Assembly: GCA_017694295.1 (NCBI GenBank)
Contig: JADINA010000032.1
Location: 1 to 59,606 of the forward strand
Direction of reading: 5' to 3'
Origin: Candidatus Alloenteromonas pullistercoris
GTDB taxonomy: Bacteria > Bacillota_I > Bacilli_A > RFN20 > CAG-826
Length of the DNA: 59,606 bases
Of this stretch, positions 32,245 through 42,309 are shown piece by piece. The position numbers were made by a program, and so were the translations under genes. The first letter of the stretch is position 1. Every line of letters begins with the position of its first letter. The notes below the pieces were generated by a model, which saw nothing but the letters and a program-made list of their open reading frames with translations, made no database searches and was not told the DNA's origin.

Positions 32245-33747
32245 TTAATCTTGTAGTGTTTCTTCCAACTTTTCCAAAGGGTACTTCCGATCAAGGTAGT
32301 CAATGAAAGGCTTGGCGGAAATGCCCTTTCCCGTTATTTGCCTAATCCAGTCATCGGCGTCTAGGTAATCGTAAGGGATGTCAAACTTAGCGAGCCAATC
32401 AAGGATTGGCTGACAATCGCCTTGCCTAAGCGCCTTGTCGACGTCGACTTTCTTTCTCAAAGCCTCATAGATCAAAGCCCCATAGATGTTTCCAAGGGCA
32501 TAGGAGGGGAAATAGCCAAACGAGCCATCGGCCCAATGGACGTCTTGGAGGATGCCCTCTTTGTCGTTTTTCGGGCGTATCCCCAAATAGGAGGCATATA
32601 GGTCATTCCACCGATCACGCGCCTTTTCCACCGGGAGGGTCCCGTTTATGAGCTCCTTCTCTATTTGGTAACGGATCACGATGTGGAGCGAATAGGTGAG
32701 TTCGTCGGCCTCGGTCCTTATCAAGGTGGGGGCGACGCGGTTTATGTAGGCGTAAAGGTCGGAAGTGGAGCAAATGAGTTTTTCGCCCTTTATCTGCTCA
32801 ATCCACTTCTTTATGTGGGGGATGACCCGCTTGTCGCGCCCGATGAAGTTCTCGAAGAAGCGGGAATGGGTTTCGCATTTGGCCATCGAGGCGATGTTCT
32901 CGGCGTAATTCAAGTAATAGCTTTCCGGCCAAAGGAGGAAGTGGAGGCAATGCCCGCCCTCATGGAAGGCGGTGTAGAGGGAGCTGCGCCAATCGGACTC
33001 GTCGAAGCGGTTGGTGGCTCTAGAGTCGAAGCGCGATATATGGTCGGAGAAGGGGTGGGTCGAGACCGCTATCCCGGTCGTTTCCCTTTTTATGCCGATA
33101 AACGAATAGGCTTTGTCGGCAAGCCGCCTTTGCTCATCCTCGTTTAGGCAGGGCATGGGGATATATTGGAGGGTCATCGGGGTCAATTCGACTTCCCTTA
33201 GCTTTCTTTTTAGGAAAAGCGAAAGCTCGCCGAAGATCGCGTCCAACGCCTCTTCCGTGAGCCCCCTGTCCGATTTTCTCAAGGCCACCTCGTAAAGGGT
33301 CTTCTCGCCTTTGCGGCGGTACGAGCATTCCTTCCGGCAGGCTTCGATTGTTTCCTTTAGATATGGAAGATAGGAATCCCAATCGCCCGAAGCAAAGGAT
33401 TTTGGCCATTGGACCATGGTGGCGAGGTAGGCCTTGTTGATGCTTTCCCTTTCCTGCTTTGGGCAAATCTCGCAATAGTCGGCTTCTTCCTTCAATAGCC
33501 TTAACCTTGCCCCAAGCGGGCCTTTTGGATCTTCGGATAAAGCCTCCTCAAGCAGGCATCGGAAGTCGCTAGAGGAGAAGACGGCGCTTTGCTCAGACTG
33601 CAAAAACCCAAGCAAATCGGCCTCGGTCGCCTTGCCCTTCTCCGGGGCGATGGTCTCAAGGTCGAAATTGACGATGGAAATAAGCCGGCGCAGCGATCTT
33701 AACCGCTGCAAATAAGGCGTTAGGCCCTCAATTGGTTTCGTTCCCAT
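32245..33747 (-). CDS. Carboxypeptidase M32 (Taq-type metallocarboxypeptidase)
   Basis: The 500-residue protein has the M32 zinc motif HEGGHCLHF, with the third ligand in an NIASMAKCETHSRFFE-type segment, TRFD-like SRFDSRATNRFDE, and the C-terminal SFGYFPSYALGNIYGALIYE and PYDYL stretches diagnostic of the family. It removes C-terminal residues in the cytoplasm. A GGAGGAGA site precedes the ATG. Together with pepF it indicates active peptide catabolism. Confidence 0.94.
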   Translation of the reverse strand: MGTKPIEGLTPYLQRLRSLRRLISIVNFDLETIAPEKGKATEADLLGFLQSEQSAVFSSSDFRCLLEEALSEDPKGPLGARLRLLKEEADYCEICPKQERESINKAYLATMVQWPKSFASGDWDSYLPYLKETIEACRKECSYRRKGEKTLYEVALRKSDRGLTEEALDAIFGELSLFLKRKLREVELTPMTLQYIPMPCLNEDEQRRLADKAYSFIGIKRETTGIAVSTHPFSDHISRFDSRATNRFDESDWRSSLYTAFHEGGHCLHFLLWPESYYLNYAENIASMAKCETHSRFFENFIGRDKRVIPHIKKWIEQIKGEKLICSTSDLYAYINRVAPTLIRTEADELTYSLHIVIRYQIEKELINGTLPVEKARDRWNDLYASYLGIRPKNDKEGILQDVHWADGSFGYFPSYALGNIYGALIYEALRKKVDVDKALRQGDCQPILDWLAKFDIPYDYLDADDWIRQITGKGISAKPFIDYLDRKYPLEKLEETLQD

Positions 33748-33826
33748 ATCGTTCTCCTCCCCGCGGTTTATGATAATGCGAATAGAGCCAAATTAAAACC
33801 CAAACAATGCTTAATAAAACTTCGCA

Positions 33827-33849
33827 TTTCGATAATTAAACCCGCAAAA
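33827..33849 (+). repeat. Repeat motif, left copy, bounding the lipoprotein block
   Basis: TTTCGATAA, three extra bases, then AACCCGCAAAA; an ATGCTTAAT lies 12 nt to the left (33808-33816). The same string occurs at 38776-38795. The rest of this 155-nt gap (33748-33902) holds the M32 promoter region and no gene. Confidence 0.5.
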
Positions 33850-33902
33850 TGGGCATTAATTTTGTCAATTTACGGGGTATTAAAGCCATTCGCGTCAATG
33901 GC

Positions 33903-35177
33903 TTAGGATAGCGAGGAGAAGTCGAGGTCGACTTCGGTCGAGCCGAAGTCAGAGAAGGTCATGGTGACGTTCCCCTCGGTGAAGCCACCAAGGATCGAAT
34001 AGAAGTAGGAGATGGAGGAGAGGCGGGAGGAGGCCAACTCGATTGCCAAATTTTGGGCGGCCCCGGCCGTCGTTAGCTCAAAGGGGTTCTCGCAGACATA
34101 TTTGGCGACGATCGAGGCGTTGTCGTTGTCATAGGAGACGAAGCGGGTTTCGGATTCGGATTTTAGGATAGTCGAGTCGAAACCTTGGAAGTTCGGGTAG
34201 AATTCCTGAACCGTGGCGGCCGTCGTCTTGTTGCCTTTGACAAGCCCTTCTTTGCCGTTGGTGAAGCTATATACCCCATCCTCAAGCTCGAGATAGCCAA
34301 ACGGAAGCGTGTCCCCGGATTCGGGGATGTCGCAATAGATCGCATCGTCGGCGAAATAGTAATGGTAGACGGTGTCGCCATACTCATCGTGGTGGTCGAG
34401 GTGGGTGATGGTGAAGGAGGTGGTGAGGGTGTTGAGGAAGGCCTCATCGAGGAGGTCATGTTCCTTTTGCCTTTCATAGGGCTTTGGGGCTTGGTTTACG
34501 TAAGTGGTGGAAACGACCTGCAGATCGATTTGGAAATCAAGCGGATCGCCATAGGAATCGACCCCCTCGCCGAAAAGCAAGACCTTGCTTATCGCCGTCT
34601 CTTCGACTTCGACCCGAAGGCCTTTGAAGTCGAATTCGTAGCCGGTTATCGTCCTTCCCGCCTCCTGAATGAGCTGCAGGTTGCCGACCATGTAGGTAGA
34701 CGGATCGCTTGTTTGCCGCCAAGCGGATAAGGGCAAGGAGGCAAAGGGGTTGGCGAAATCCTCCCATTCGTATTGCTTCCCGGCGTCCTCGACCCTGACG
34801 TATTCAACCTCGTTTTGGGCGTTGACGTAATAGGTGTAGGGGAGGTCGCCGCGCTTAACGATGTTCGATTGGTAGCTTTGCCCGGTCGAGACTTGCTCAA
34901 GGGAATAGAAGGATTCCGGGTTGAAGGAGACCTTCAAGGTCGAGGTGTAGTCGTCGCGGACGGGAAATTCCATGTCGTAACGGAACTGCGCTTCGCCCTC
35001 TAAAAGCAATGAGCCGGAGATCTTAGAAAGCATTTCCCGGGTAAGCTCAAATGGGTGCTTGCTCGATTCAAGGGAGGAAGAGCTTTCCGAAGGCGGGGTG
35101 GAGGAGCCTCCGGTGGAGGCATCTGGGCCGCAGGAGGCCAAAAGGGCGGCTATGGCAAATAGGAAAGGCCTTTTCAT
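33903..35177 (-). CDS. Lipoprotein, 424 aa
   Basis: A lipoprotein signal peptide ends at C16 (LLASC), followed by a Ser/Thr/Pro-rich linker (about 20-40) and a beta-rich outer domain with no recognised family. It starts 5 nt after the stop of the upstream lipoprotein gene. The three-gene set is probably an operon of cell-surface proteins. Function is unknown; binding of host or dietary polymer is a guess only. Confidence 0.75.
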   Translation of the reverse strand: MKRPFLFAIAALLASCGPDASTGGSSTPPSESSSSLESSKHPFELTREMLSKISGSLLLEGEAQFRYDMEFPVRDDYTSTLKVSFNPESFYSLEQVSTGQSYQSNIVKRGDLPYTYYVNAQNEVEYVRVEDAGKQYEWEDFANPFASLPLSAWRQTSDPSTYMVGNLQLIQEAGRTITGYEFDFKGLRVEVEETAISKVLLFGEGVDSYGDPLDFQIDLQVVSTTYVNQAPKPYERQKEHDLLDEAFLNTLTTSFTITHLDHHDEYGDTVYHYYFADDAIYCDIPESGDTLPFGYLELEDGVYSFTNGKEGLVKGNKTTAATVQEFYPNFQGFDSTILKSESETRFVSYDNDNASIVAKYVCENPFELTTAGAAQNLAIELASSRLSSISYFYSILGGFTEGNVTMTFSDFGSTEVDLDFSSLS

Positions 35178-35182
35178 GTTCG

Positions 35183-36559
35183 CTATGCCCCGACGGTGAA
35201 GGTGATGGCGATGTAGGTCGATGGGGCGGCCATCGGGTTGATGCGGGCGGTCGCCGTCCCCTCGCCGACCATCTTTAAATCGAAGAAGAGGGTCTCGATC
35301 CCATTGACTTTCTCAACCCGCTGCCCCGTGCATTCGATTACCGATTCATCGTCGATTTTGATCTCGGCCGCCGGCTCAGCCCCCTCGGGCGAGAAGACGA
35401 CGGCGACATAATCGGTCTCGCCGACTTTTTTCTCTATGCTTTTCTCCCCATTGGACGCGTTGGCGTCGAACCCGATGAGGTCGGGGCGGACGACCGTCAC
35501 CTCCTGGGTGAAGGTTACGTCGTTATAGGAATTGCCGATGGTGATGTTGGCCTTCCCGGTCCCGACGGCCAAATAATCCCCGTCGACCAAGGCGATGACC
35601 TCCTCGTTGTCGGAGGAGAGGATGGAATAGCTTTCTTGGTCAATGGCCGTCTCCGGGCTGGCTTTCTTTATATCAAGAAGAAGCGGCTCGTTGAGGATGG
35701 CGACGTTGGATGATTTCGAGCTGGTGGTGTGGATGTCGACCTCATCGATAGAGGAGGCGAAATAGGGCGACTTGTCAAAGCTTATGTTTTGCTTTTCGTA
35801 GCTTACTTCGACCGAATAGGAGTAGACCATCGATTGGGCTAGGGCCCCTTCGGCGTTTTTCTCGTATTGGATGTTGGTGAACTCGCCCTTGAGCAAAGCG
35901 CCCTCTAAGGAGAATTCGTAGCTTGATTCGTAGGTGTAGGCGTTATCCCCCCCGGAATAGCTGCTTGAGGCCTTGACCAGGGTTATGTCGCCGTTTTTCT
36001 GCCCTTTGATGGTCAAGCCCTGGTAGTTTTCGATGTAGCTGTCGTCGGCGAGGTTCCAAAACCACTCGACGTCGTATTGGAAGGCGCCGTCTTCCCGCAG
36101 GAGGTTCTTTGCCTGCTCCTCGCTTATATCCCCCGTTTCGCCGATCGAATAGGCGTAGGCAGAGGCGAGGTTTGGCTCATGCTCCTTGGTGTTGACGTAA
36201 TAGAAATAGCCGTCTTCAATCGAGGCGAAGGCGATTTCCCCCGAATCCTCGTAAATCGGGTTGAAGTCCTCGTCGACCTCGCCGGTCGCGACCGAGGTGA
36301 CGCCGGAAAGCAAAGTCGCATTTTCCCCATAGGTGGTGGTGCCCCGGTGGTAGATCTCGTTTTGGGAGGTGCTCCAGGAGATTTTGGTGGCGCCTTGGCC
36401 TAGGGAAAGGGCCGACTCGCGGTATTCGGACATATCGGAAACCGTCATGTCGAAGGTGTTTTCGGCCTCGGACCCGCTAGAGGAGGGGATTGAGCTTGAC
36501 GTCCCGCCGCATGAGGCGAGGGCAAGGCAAAGAATGGGTGTCAAATAGACTTTTTTCAT
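35183..36559 (-). CDS. Lipoprotein with Big_2-like domain, 458 aa
   Basis: The signal peptide ends at C17 (LALASC). The middle region contains IGETGDISEEQAKNLL, which matches IGEDISEQEAKEAL of the 693-residue neighbour, and a later SPYFASSIDEVDI that matches its SPYYFTDFEISL. A bacterial Ig-like segment (about 295-350: YSILSSDNEEVIALVDGDYL...TFTQEVTVV) follows. It is thus a paralogue of the upstream protein. AAGGAG precedes the ATG. Confidence 0.78.
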   Translation of the reverse strand: MKKVYLTPILCLALASCGGTSSSIPSSSGSEAENTFDMTVSDMSEYRESALSLGQGATKISWSTSQNEIYHRGTTTYGENATLLSGVTSVATGEVDEDFNPIYEDSGEIAFASIEDGYFYYVNTKEHEPNLASAYAYSIGETGDISEEQAKNLLREDGAFQYDVEWFWNLADDSYIENYQGLTIKGQKNGDITLVKASSSYSGGDNAYTYESSYEFSLEGALLKGEFTNIQYEKNAEGALAQSMVYSYSVEVSYEKQNISFDKSPYFASSIDEVDIHTTSSKSSNVAILNEPLLLDIKKASPETAIDQESYSILSSDNEEVIALVDGDYLAVGTGKANITIGNSYNDVTFTQEVTVVRPDLIGFDANASNGEKSIEKKVGETDYVAVVFSPEGAEPAAEIKIDDESVIECTGQRVEKVNGIETLFFDLKMVGEGTATARINPMAAPSTYIAITFTVGA

Positions 36560-36609
36560 TTTGTTCTCCTTTATTTCTCAACTGGCAACAGGCGTTGGTT
36601 GGATAAGGG

Positions 36610-38691
36610 CTAGCAACTGACTTCGACATAGGCCCCGGCGGGATCTATGGAAATCGAGTTAAGCTCGTAGGTATCGACGTCTGTGACGATGTCGCTCAAG
36701 GTTATTTCCCCGTCAGAGAGCGTCCATTTGAAGGTGATGGTGAACCAAGGCTCGCCATCATAGAGATTGATGAACGTCCCCGTTCCGTCTTCGCTGAAGG
36801 AGGCGGTGTAGACGTCGCCGTAATCGTCATAACTCCAGTCATTGGCGATTAAGGTGGCGGTAAGCTGCTCATCGGAGAGGTTGCTTGCGACCGTGAACTC
36901 GATTGTGTCGGTCAAAGGAAGGCCATCCGCCCCAAGACCGTTGCTTTTGGCTTCGACGACTATCTTTTCCCCGGGCACGGCGTCTTCGTTGACCTTGAGG
37001 GTGTAATATCCGTCGAAAAGGCTATCTTTCTCAAGCACCCCGTATTCCGCCCCTTCGATGATGGAGAGGGTGTAGGTGCGGTCGCTTACGTCATATGGGC
37101 CGACTTCAGCGTAGAAGGTATCGCTGCTTTCGCCCGGGAAAAGCGAGGTCAGGCCGTCGTAATTAATCGTTATCGACTCGACGGCGATTTCGCTTACCGT
37201 CACGTCGATGGTCTTGCTTACGTTTTTCGATGACACCGTGATGGTGGCGGTCCCGACGGAATTGGCTTCGAAGGTCAATCCGTCTTCGCCGATGGTGAGG
37301 ACGTCCTCGCCCACCTTGTCCTCAACCTTGCTGATGCGGATCGGATCGACGATGGATGAGCCGGTCGAGGGGAGGGTCGAGCTGACTTTGACTTTATAGT
37401 TGTAGCCCGGGTTGAAGGTTTCCTCCTCCAAGCTTATCTCGAAGTCGGTGAAGTAATAGGGCGAAAGGTCCAACGGGTTTTCGATTTGCTCCCTGCTTCC
37501 ATAGGTAACTTCGATGGTGTAGACGTCTTTGTCGCTTGGGGTGGCGCCTTCGGTCAGGTTCCCGTTCTCGTCGAATGGGTCGTCGTCATAGCTTCTGACG
37601 GTGTAGACGATTTTATCGATGGATAGGTCTTCGCTATAGCTGATGGTTAGGTCGTTGTAATAATAGGAGGAGAAATAGGTCCCTTCCTCCCACATGGCCG
37701 AAATGCGCAATGTCGAGCCATCGTCTTCGTAAACGCGCTTGGCCAAGGCCTCGGAGCTGCCGAGCTCGCCGTTTCCGAGGAAGTCGTTGAATAAGATGCC
37801 GCTTAATCCGTAGTTGCCCGAATAGTAGATAAGCGACAAAGCCTCCTTGGCTTCCTGCTCGCTTATGTCCTCGCCGATGGTTTTGTATTCAACCTCGGAG
37901 GGCTGCTTGCTGTCCAAGTCAAACTGGATGTCGACCAATTGATTGTCGATTATGCGGCGGTGGCGTTCGTAGGTGTTGTAGGTCGAGGTGGAGTCGTTGT
38001 CGCGGGTTTCGACGATCTCGTCGGCGTAGACGGTCGCGTCCATGACCTCGGTTCCGTCAAGGGTTTCCCCATCGTATGTTTCCCGTTTGTAGGAATAGCT
38101 TATGGAGGATTCGATTTCCTTTTCCCTGGTGTTTTCTTCCAATGCCGGAAGCTTAAGGGCGGCGATGTCGCTTGGGGAATAGACGCCGACGGAGATCTCA
38201 GCTTTGACATCGCTCCCCTTGATGGAGGCGGTCAGCTTGATGGCGGACCAAACGGAGAGGGCGTGGACCGTTCCGTCGCCATCGATCGAAATATTCCCTT
38301 CACGTCCGGATTCGACCTCGTATTCGACATAGCTCGGATCGGCGTCTTCCGGGGTCAAGGAGGCGAGAAGATGGTAGGTCTTCCCGACCTCGAGGATGTG
38401 CTTCCCGCCTTCGACGACCAAAGTCGATTCCTGGAAGCTTAGGGTTATGCCGGTTGGAATGACCGGTTCCTCGCTTGAAGAGCTTTCCGAGGATGATTCG
38501 TTGGAGGACGATTCAGAGGATGAGGATTCGCTGCTTTGCTCGCTTGAGCTTTCGCTTTCCTGACTGGTTGATCCGCTTTGACTCGACTCCTCACTAGAGG
38601 AGGGAGAAGAGGATGGGACGGCGTTGTCGCATCCGGATAATCCCATCGCGGCGACGATGGCGGCCAATATTAAGCTAGAACGTTTTGGCAT
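36610..38691 (-). CDS. Lipoprotein with Ser/Glu linker and Big_2 domains, 693 aa
   Basis: The signal peptide ends at C21 (GLSGC). A linker of about 60 residues consists almost only of S, E and Q (about 28-85), followed by an Ig-like Big_2 domain (about 90-165), the paralogous region shared with the 458-residue protein, and a second Big_2-type segment (about 440-520). The N-terminal ATG at 38691 follows AAGGAA. It is the first gene of the lipoprotein block; no catalytic motif is seen. Confidence 0.78.
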   Translation of the reverse strand: MPKRSSLILAAIVAAMGLSGCDNAVPSSSPSSSEESSQSGSTSQESESSSEQSSESSSSESSSNESSSESSSSEEPVIPTGITLSFQESTLVVEGGKHILEVGKTYHLLASLTPEDADPSYVEYEVESGREGNISIDGDGTVHALSVWSAIKLTASIKGSDVKAEISVGVYSPSDIAALKLPALEENTREKEIESSISYSYKRETYDGETLDGTEVMDATVYADEIVETRDNDSTSTYNTYERHRRIIDNQLVDIQFDLDSKQPSEVEYKTIGEDISEQEAKEALSLIYYSGNYGLSGILFNDFLGNGELGSSEALAKRVYEDDGSTLRISAMWEEGTYFSSYYYNDLTISYSEDLSIDKIVYTVRSYDDDPFDENGNLTEGATPSDKDVYTIEVTYGSREQIENPLDLSPYYFTDFEISLEEETFNPGYNYKVKVSSTLPSTGSSIVDPIRISKVEDKVGEDVLTIGEDGLTFEANSVGTATITVSSKNVSKTIDVTVSEIAVESITINYDGLTSLFPGESSDTFYAEVGPYDVSDRTYTLSIIEGAEYGVLEKDSLFDGYYTLKVNEDAVPGEKIVVEAKSNGLGADGLPLTDTIEFTVASNLSDEQLTATLIANDWSYDDYGDVYTASFSEDGTGTFINLYDGEPWFTITFKWTLSDGEITLSDIVTDVDTYELNSISIDPAGAYVEVSC

Positions 38692-38775
38692 TCTTGATTT
38701 CCTTTCCACGCGCGAGGCGTTCAGCCCGCAAATCATAGTCTTTTTAATCGATATTACCTAGGAAAAAATGCTTAA

Positions 38776-38795
38776 TTTCGATAAAACCCGCAAAA
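38776..38795 (+). repeat. Repeat motif, right copy, bounding the lipoprotein block
   Basis: ATGCTTAAT (38768-38776) runs directly into TTTCGATAA and AACCCGCAAAA, the same words as at 33808-33849. This copy lies upstream of the lipoprotein block and before the GH31 gene. Confidence 0.5.
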
Positions 38796-38870
38796 GTTTC
38801 ACGGATGGTGAGAATTGCATTGACTGATGATTTTTGCCCCCTTTCCCATTTGCGCTTTTTTTCGTTTTGG

Positions 38871-38879
38871 TGCTAAATA
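38871..38879 (+). promoter_or_regulatory. Extended -10 of the GH31 gene
   Basis: TGC followed by TAAATA ends 5 nt before the GTG start, which places the transcription start at or next to the start codon. Confidence 0.45.
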
Positions 38880-38884
38880 GAGCC

Positions 38885-40828
38885 GTGGTTTACAAAATCA
38901 AAGTCGGAAACGCCTTCTCATCAAACGCCTTCCATGGCGAGTTCAAAGTGCTCGAAAGCCATCTCCGAATAGAGGCCAAGGAAGTCAAAAACGGTTATCA
39001 GGTCGACATTTCCCTTGCCCCAGAAGACCGGGTTTTCGGGCTCGGGGAGTCGACAGGATCGATGAACAAAAGGGGCCGGGTCATCGTCAGCTTCAATTCC
39101 GATAACGGCCGCCACGAGGACGACACCTATAGCCTTTATAGCTCCCATAACTTTTTACTCATTGACGGAGCAAGGCCGCTTGGGCTTTTCTTCGATTCCG
39201 CCAGCCGGCTTATCTTCGACATCGGCCATGGCGACAAGTCTTTGCTTAGCGTCAAGTCCGATAAAGGCGTTGACGTCTACCTAATCGAAGGCGACGATCC
39301 CCTTTCGATAACCCGGGAATTCCTCTCCCATCTCCAAACAAGCTACGTCCCACCCCTATGGGGTTTGGGCTATGGCCAAAGCCGCTTCTCCTATTTCTCG
39401 GAGAAGGAGGTGAAAAAGGTCGCGAGGAAATACCGCCGCCACAAGCTTCCCTTGGACTACATTTGCCTTGATATCCACTATATGGATAAGTTCGAGGACT
39501 TCACCTTCAATCCCTCCCGCTTCCCCGATCCGAAAGGGATGGGGGATTCGCTATTGGAGCTTTATGGCGTCCACATCGTTCCCATCGTCGACGCCGGGAT
39601 CAAGATAGCCCCTGGGTCAAAGGCCTATGAGGAGGGCATATCCGGCGGGTTCTTCTGCCTTAAGGAGGACAATACCCCGTTTAAGGCCGCGGTATGGCCG
39701 GGCTACACCCATTTCGTCGATTTCCTAAAACCAGGTGCCTCCGAGTATTTCGGTAGGCTCTTCGACTTTTATGAGGAAAGGGGGATGTCCGGGTATTGGC
39801 TGGACATGAATGAACCTTCCATTTTCTATTCCGAGCTCACCGAGAAGGCCCCAAAGAGCCAAAAAAAGGAAAGCGGCGACCCCTATTGGGAGGGCAACGG
39901 CTTCCTTTCCGATTACAAGAGCTTCTATCAATACTCGGAATCGGGCCCGATCAACCATTACGACGTCCACAATCTCTATGGCGGGCTGCTTAGTAAGGCC
40001 GTTTATGAGCATCTTTGCTCCAAAAACGGCAAACGCCCGATGATCTTCGGCCGCTCCACCTACATCGGGTCGCATTGCTATGGCGGCATTTGGACGGGCG
40101 ACAACCATAGCGACTTCGCCCATCTTTCGCTTAACGTCCACATGATGCCCGGGCTTAATATGGCCGGCTTCCTCTTCTCAGGGGCCGATACCGGGGGATT
40201 CGGGGGCGATTGCGACCGCGAGTTGGCCCTCCGCTGGCACCAGTTCAGCCTTTTCACCCCATTGTTCCGCAACCACTCGGCCATTTTCACCAGAAGGCAG
40301 GAATGCTATAGCTATCGGGGGAAGAGGGATTTCAGGACCGTTTTGTCCGCCCGTTACCGCCTCCTTCCCTATCTTTATAGCGAATTGCTAAAATCTGCCC
40401 TCAACCATGACATGCTCATCAAGCCCCTTGAGTTCGTCTTCCACGACGATAAGGCGGCTAAGGGGATCGAGGATGAACTGATAGTTGGCGATTCGATTTT
40501 GATTTGCCCCGTGCTTGAACGCGGCGCCAAGGGACGGGACGTTTATTTGCCCCTCGACATGACCTTAGTCCGCTTCGACGGCAAGGAGTTTTCCCTTTCG
40601 CCTTGGCAAAAGGGGAAACGTTACCTCCCTTACTCGACCAAGGATGTTTGCTTCTTCCTCTTGCCTGGGAAATCCTTTATTGTCGGGAAGCCAGCCTTGT
40701 GCGCCAAAGATATCGATTTGCATGACGTGACTTTGTTTGGCGAGGGGCCTTATATGCAATATCTTGACGACGGCGAATCGCTTGACATCGCAAGCTGCGA
40801 GAAACGGGAAATCAAACCCGATAAGTAG
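38885..40828 (+). CDS. Alpha-glucosidase, glycoside hydrolase family 31
   Basis: The 647-residue enzyme has the GH31 nucleophile in GYWLDMNEPSIF and the acid/base region in FLFSGADTGGFGGD; FGLGESTGSMNKRGR and GRSTYIGSHCYGG are further family stretches. No signal peptide is seen, so it is probably cytoplasmic and cleaves alpha-linked glucose from imported malto-oligosaccharides. The GTG at 38885 is chosen from the leaderless-type -10; a TTG at 38834 is possible but would precede the -10. Confidence 0.92.
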   Translation: MVYKIKVGNAFSSNAFHGEFKVLESHLRIEAKEVKNGYQVDISLAPEDRVFGLGESTGSMNKRGRVIVSFNSDNGRHEDDTYSLYSSHNFLLIDGARPLGLFFDSASRLIFDIGHGDKSLLSVKSDKGVDVYLIEGDDPLSITREFLSHLQTSYVPPLWGLGYGQSRFSYFSEKEVKKVARKYRRHKLPLDYICLDIHYMDKFEDFTFNPSRFPDPKGMGDSLLELYGVHIVPIVDAGIKIAPGSKAYEEGISGGFFCLKEDNTPFKAAVWPGYTHFVDFLKPGASEYFGRLFDFYEERGMSGYWLDMNEPSIFYSELTEKAPKSQKKESGDPYWEGNGFLSDYKSFYQYSESGPINHYDVHNLYGGLLSKAVYEHLCSKNGKRPMIFGRSTYIGSHCYGGIWTGDNHSDFAHLSLNVHMMPGLNMAGFLFSGADTGGFGGDCDRELALRWHQFSLFTPLFRNHSAIFTRRQECYSYRGKRDFRTVLSARYRLLPYLYSELLKSALNHDMLIKPLEFVFHDDKAAKGIEDELIVGDSILICPVLERGAKGRDVYLPLDMTLVRFDGKEFSLSPWQKGKRYLPYSTKDVCFFLLPGKSFIVGKPALCAKDIDLHDVTLFGEGPYMQYLDDGESLDIASCEKREIKPDK

Positions 40829-40864
40829 TTTTTGCGCGCTTTCTTCTCCTATTTGCGGCCAAAT

Positions 40865-42265
40865 TCAAACGGATTTGACACAGCTTATGAAATAGCCATA
40901 ACCCCGGTATTCGAAATAGCCTAAGACGGAGTTTGCCCCTTTGCTTATGAGGATCTCGAAATCCCCCGTCTTATACGAGAGGAACCTTTCCGGATAGGCC
41001 AAGGCAAGGTGGCGATCCTCGCTTTGCCTATAGCCCTCGATGATCTTCTCGGCCGCTTCGGATGGGGAATGGTAGTCAAGGTTGAAGCCGGTGAATCCCA
41101 AGCTGCTTATCGGGTCTTGCGGGTTGGTGCAGCCAGGGTCGATGGTCCCGAAGCTGATGCTCCATTCCGGTATGGGGCTAGGGTCTGAGTGCGCCTGCAG
41201 AGGCGTGTTATCGTCGATAAGCAAATCCATCGACCGGCTTGCGATTGGGTTAAGGTTCACCATTGGGAAGCTTTGCGGGTAGACAATCGAATCGTGTAGG
41301 CGGCTAAGATAGCCTAAATCGTATTGGTACTCCCCATCGACCGATTGGAAATGATAATCGTAGCTTCCGTATTTCCGATACTCGGAATATCCGTAGGTGT
41401 CGATGCCTTCGTATTCCTCCTTGTCGAATTCATGGTAGGTAAGCGAATCGAGTATTTCCTTGAATTCGGGATAGGAGGAAAGATCCTCCTCGGTCGCTTT
41501 TTCCCAGTTTGGGAAACTGCGTTCAATGGGCTCGACTGGGATAAGGTATTCTTCTTTGCCTATCGAGACTGAGATGTTTCCGGCTTTGGCGTCTTTTCCA
41601 GCGATCAGGGAGAAGACTACTTTGTAATCGTAATCGCTTGAATGGCTTTCCTGCGCGAATATCCCTTCCGGGGTTTGGACGTCGATATCCTCATAATCGC
41701 CTTGCCCCCACTGGGCGAGGGAAAGGCTTACTTCCAAATCGTATTCCTTTGCCTTTTCCAAGTAGGCGGTTTGGCCATCTTCGTGGGAGTAGGTTTTGCT
41801 TATGTCGTCGTATATGTCGATGGAGAAGGAGTAGGCGTTTGCCACTTCCTTTTCGTCGTCGGTTTGGTAGCCGCAATTAAGGCAGGCGTAAAGTTTGACC
41901 TTCCTTCCGTAGCGTTCCACGGTCACGCCCGAATCGAATTGGTGGTTGCCAAGTCCGCAATCCTCATCGAAGAAGCCGGCGTAGGTGGTCCTTAATGTAA
42001 TCGGGGTCTTGGGCATATTGAAGGCATAGACCCGATAGTCGCCCTCTGCTTCGAGCTCGACCTCGGTCAGATTGAACATCAGCCCGGCCTTGGCGACGTT
42101 TTTCAATTTGACCTCGACGAGGTCTCCTGGCATGTAGGCGTCTTTAAGCGGGTGTGAAAGCAAATCGAAGTTATCGATGACCTGCAAAGGAACCGGATAG
42201 GTTTTGCAAGAGGCGAGGATGGGGCAAAGAAGCGTTAGCAGGGGAATGGCAAATAGCTTTTTCAT
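40865..42265 (-). CDS. Lipoprotein, 466 aa
   Basis: The signal peptide ends at C20 (ILASC). The following sequence is Tyr/Asp/Glu-rich and beta-like with no recognised family; it does not share the ISEEQAK motif of the other lipoproteins. A cysteine pair (ACLNCGY, about 150-156) may bind metal or form a disulfide. It lies 44 nt after the GNAT gene on the same strand. Confidence 0.72.
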   Translation of the reverse strand: MKKLFAIPLLTLLCPILASCKTYPVPLQVIDNFDLLSHPLKDAYMPGDLVEVKLKNVAKAGLMFNLTEVELEAEGDYRVYAFNMPKTPITLRTTYAGFFDEDCGLGNHQFDSGVTVERYGRKVKLYACLNCGYQTDDEKEVANAYSFSIDIYDDISKTYSHEDGQTAYLEKAKEYDLEVSLSLAQWGQGDYEDIDVQTPEGIFAQESHSSDYDYKVVFSLIAGKDAKAGNISVSIGKEEYLIPVEPIERSFPNWEKATEEDLSSYPEFKEILDSLTYHEFDKEEYEGIDTYGYSEYRKYGSYDYHFQSVDGEYQYDLGYLSRLHDSIVYPQSFPMVNLNPIASRSMDLLIDDNTPLQAHSDPSPIPEWSISFGTIDPGCTNPQDPISSLGFTGFNLDYHSPSEAAEKIIEGYRQSEDRHLALAYPERFLSYKTGDFEILISKGANSVLGYFEYRGYGYFISCVKSV

Positions 42266-42309
42266 ACACCCATTAGACGGATAGCGGCCGATTTTCGTTT
42301 CCCCGGTTT

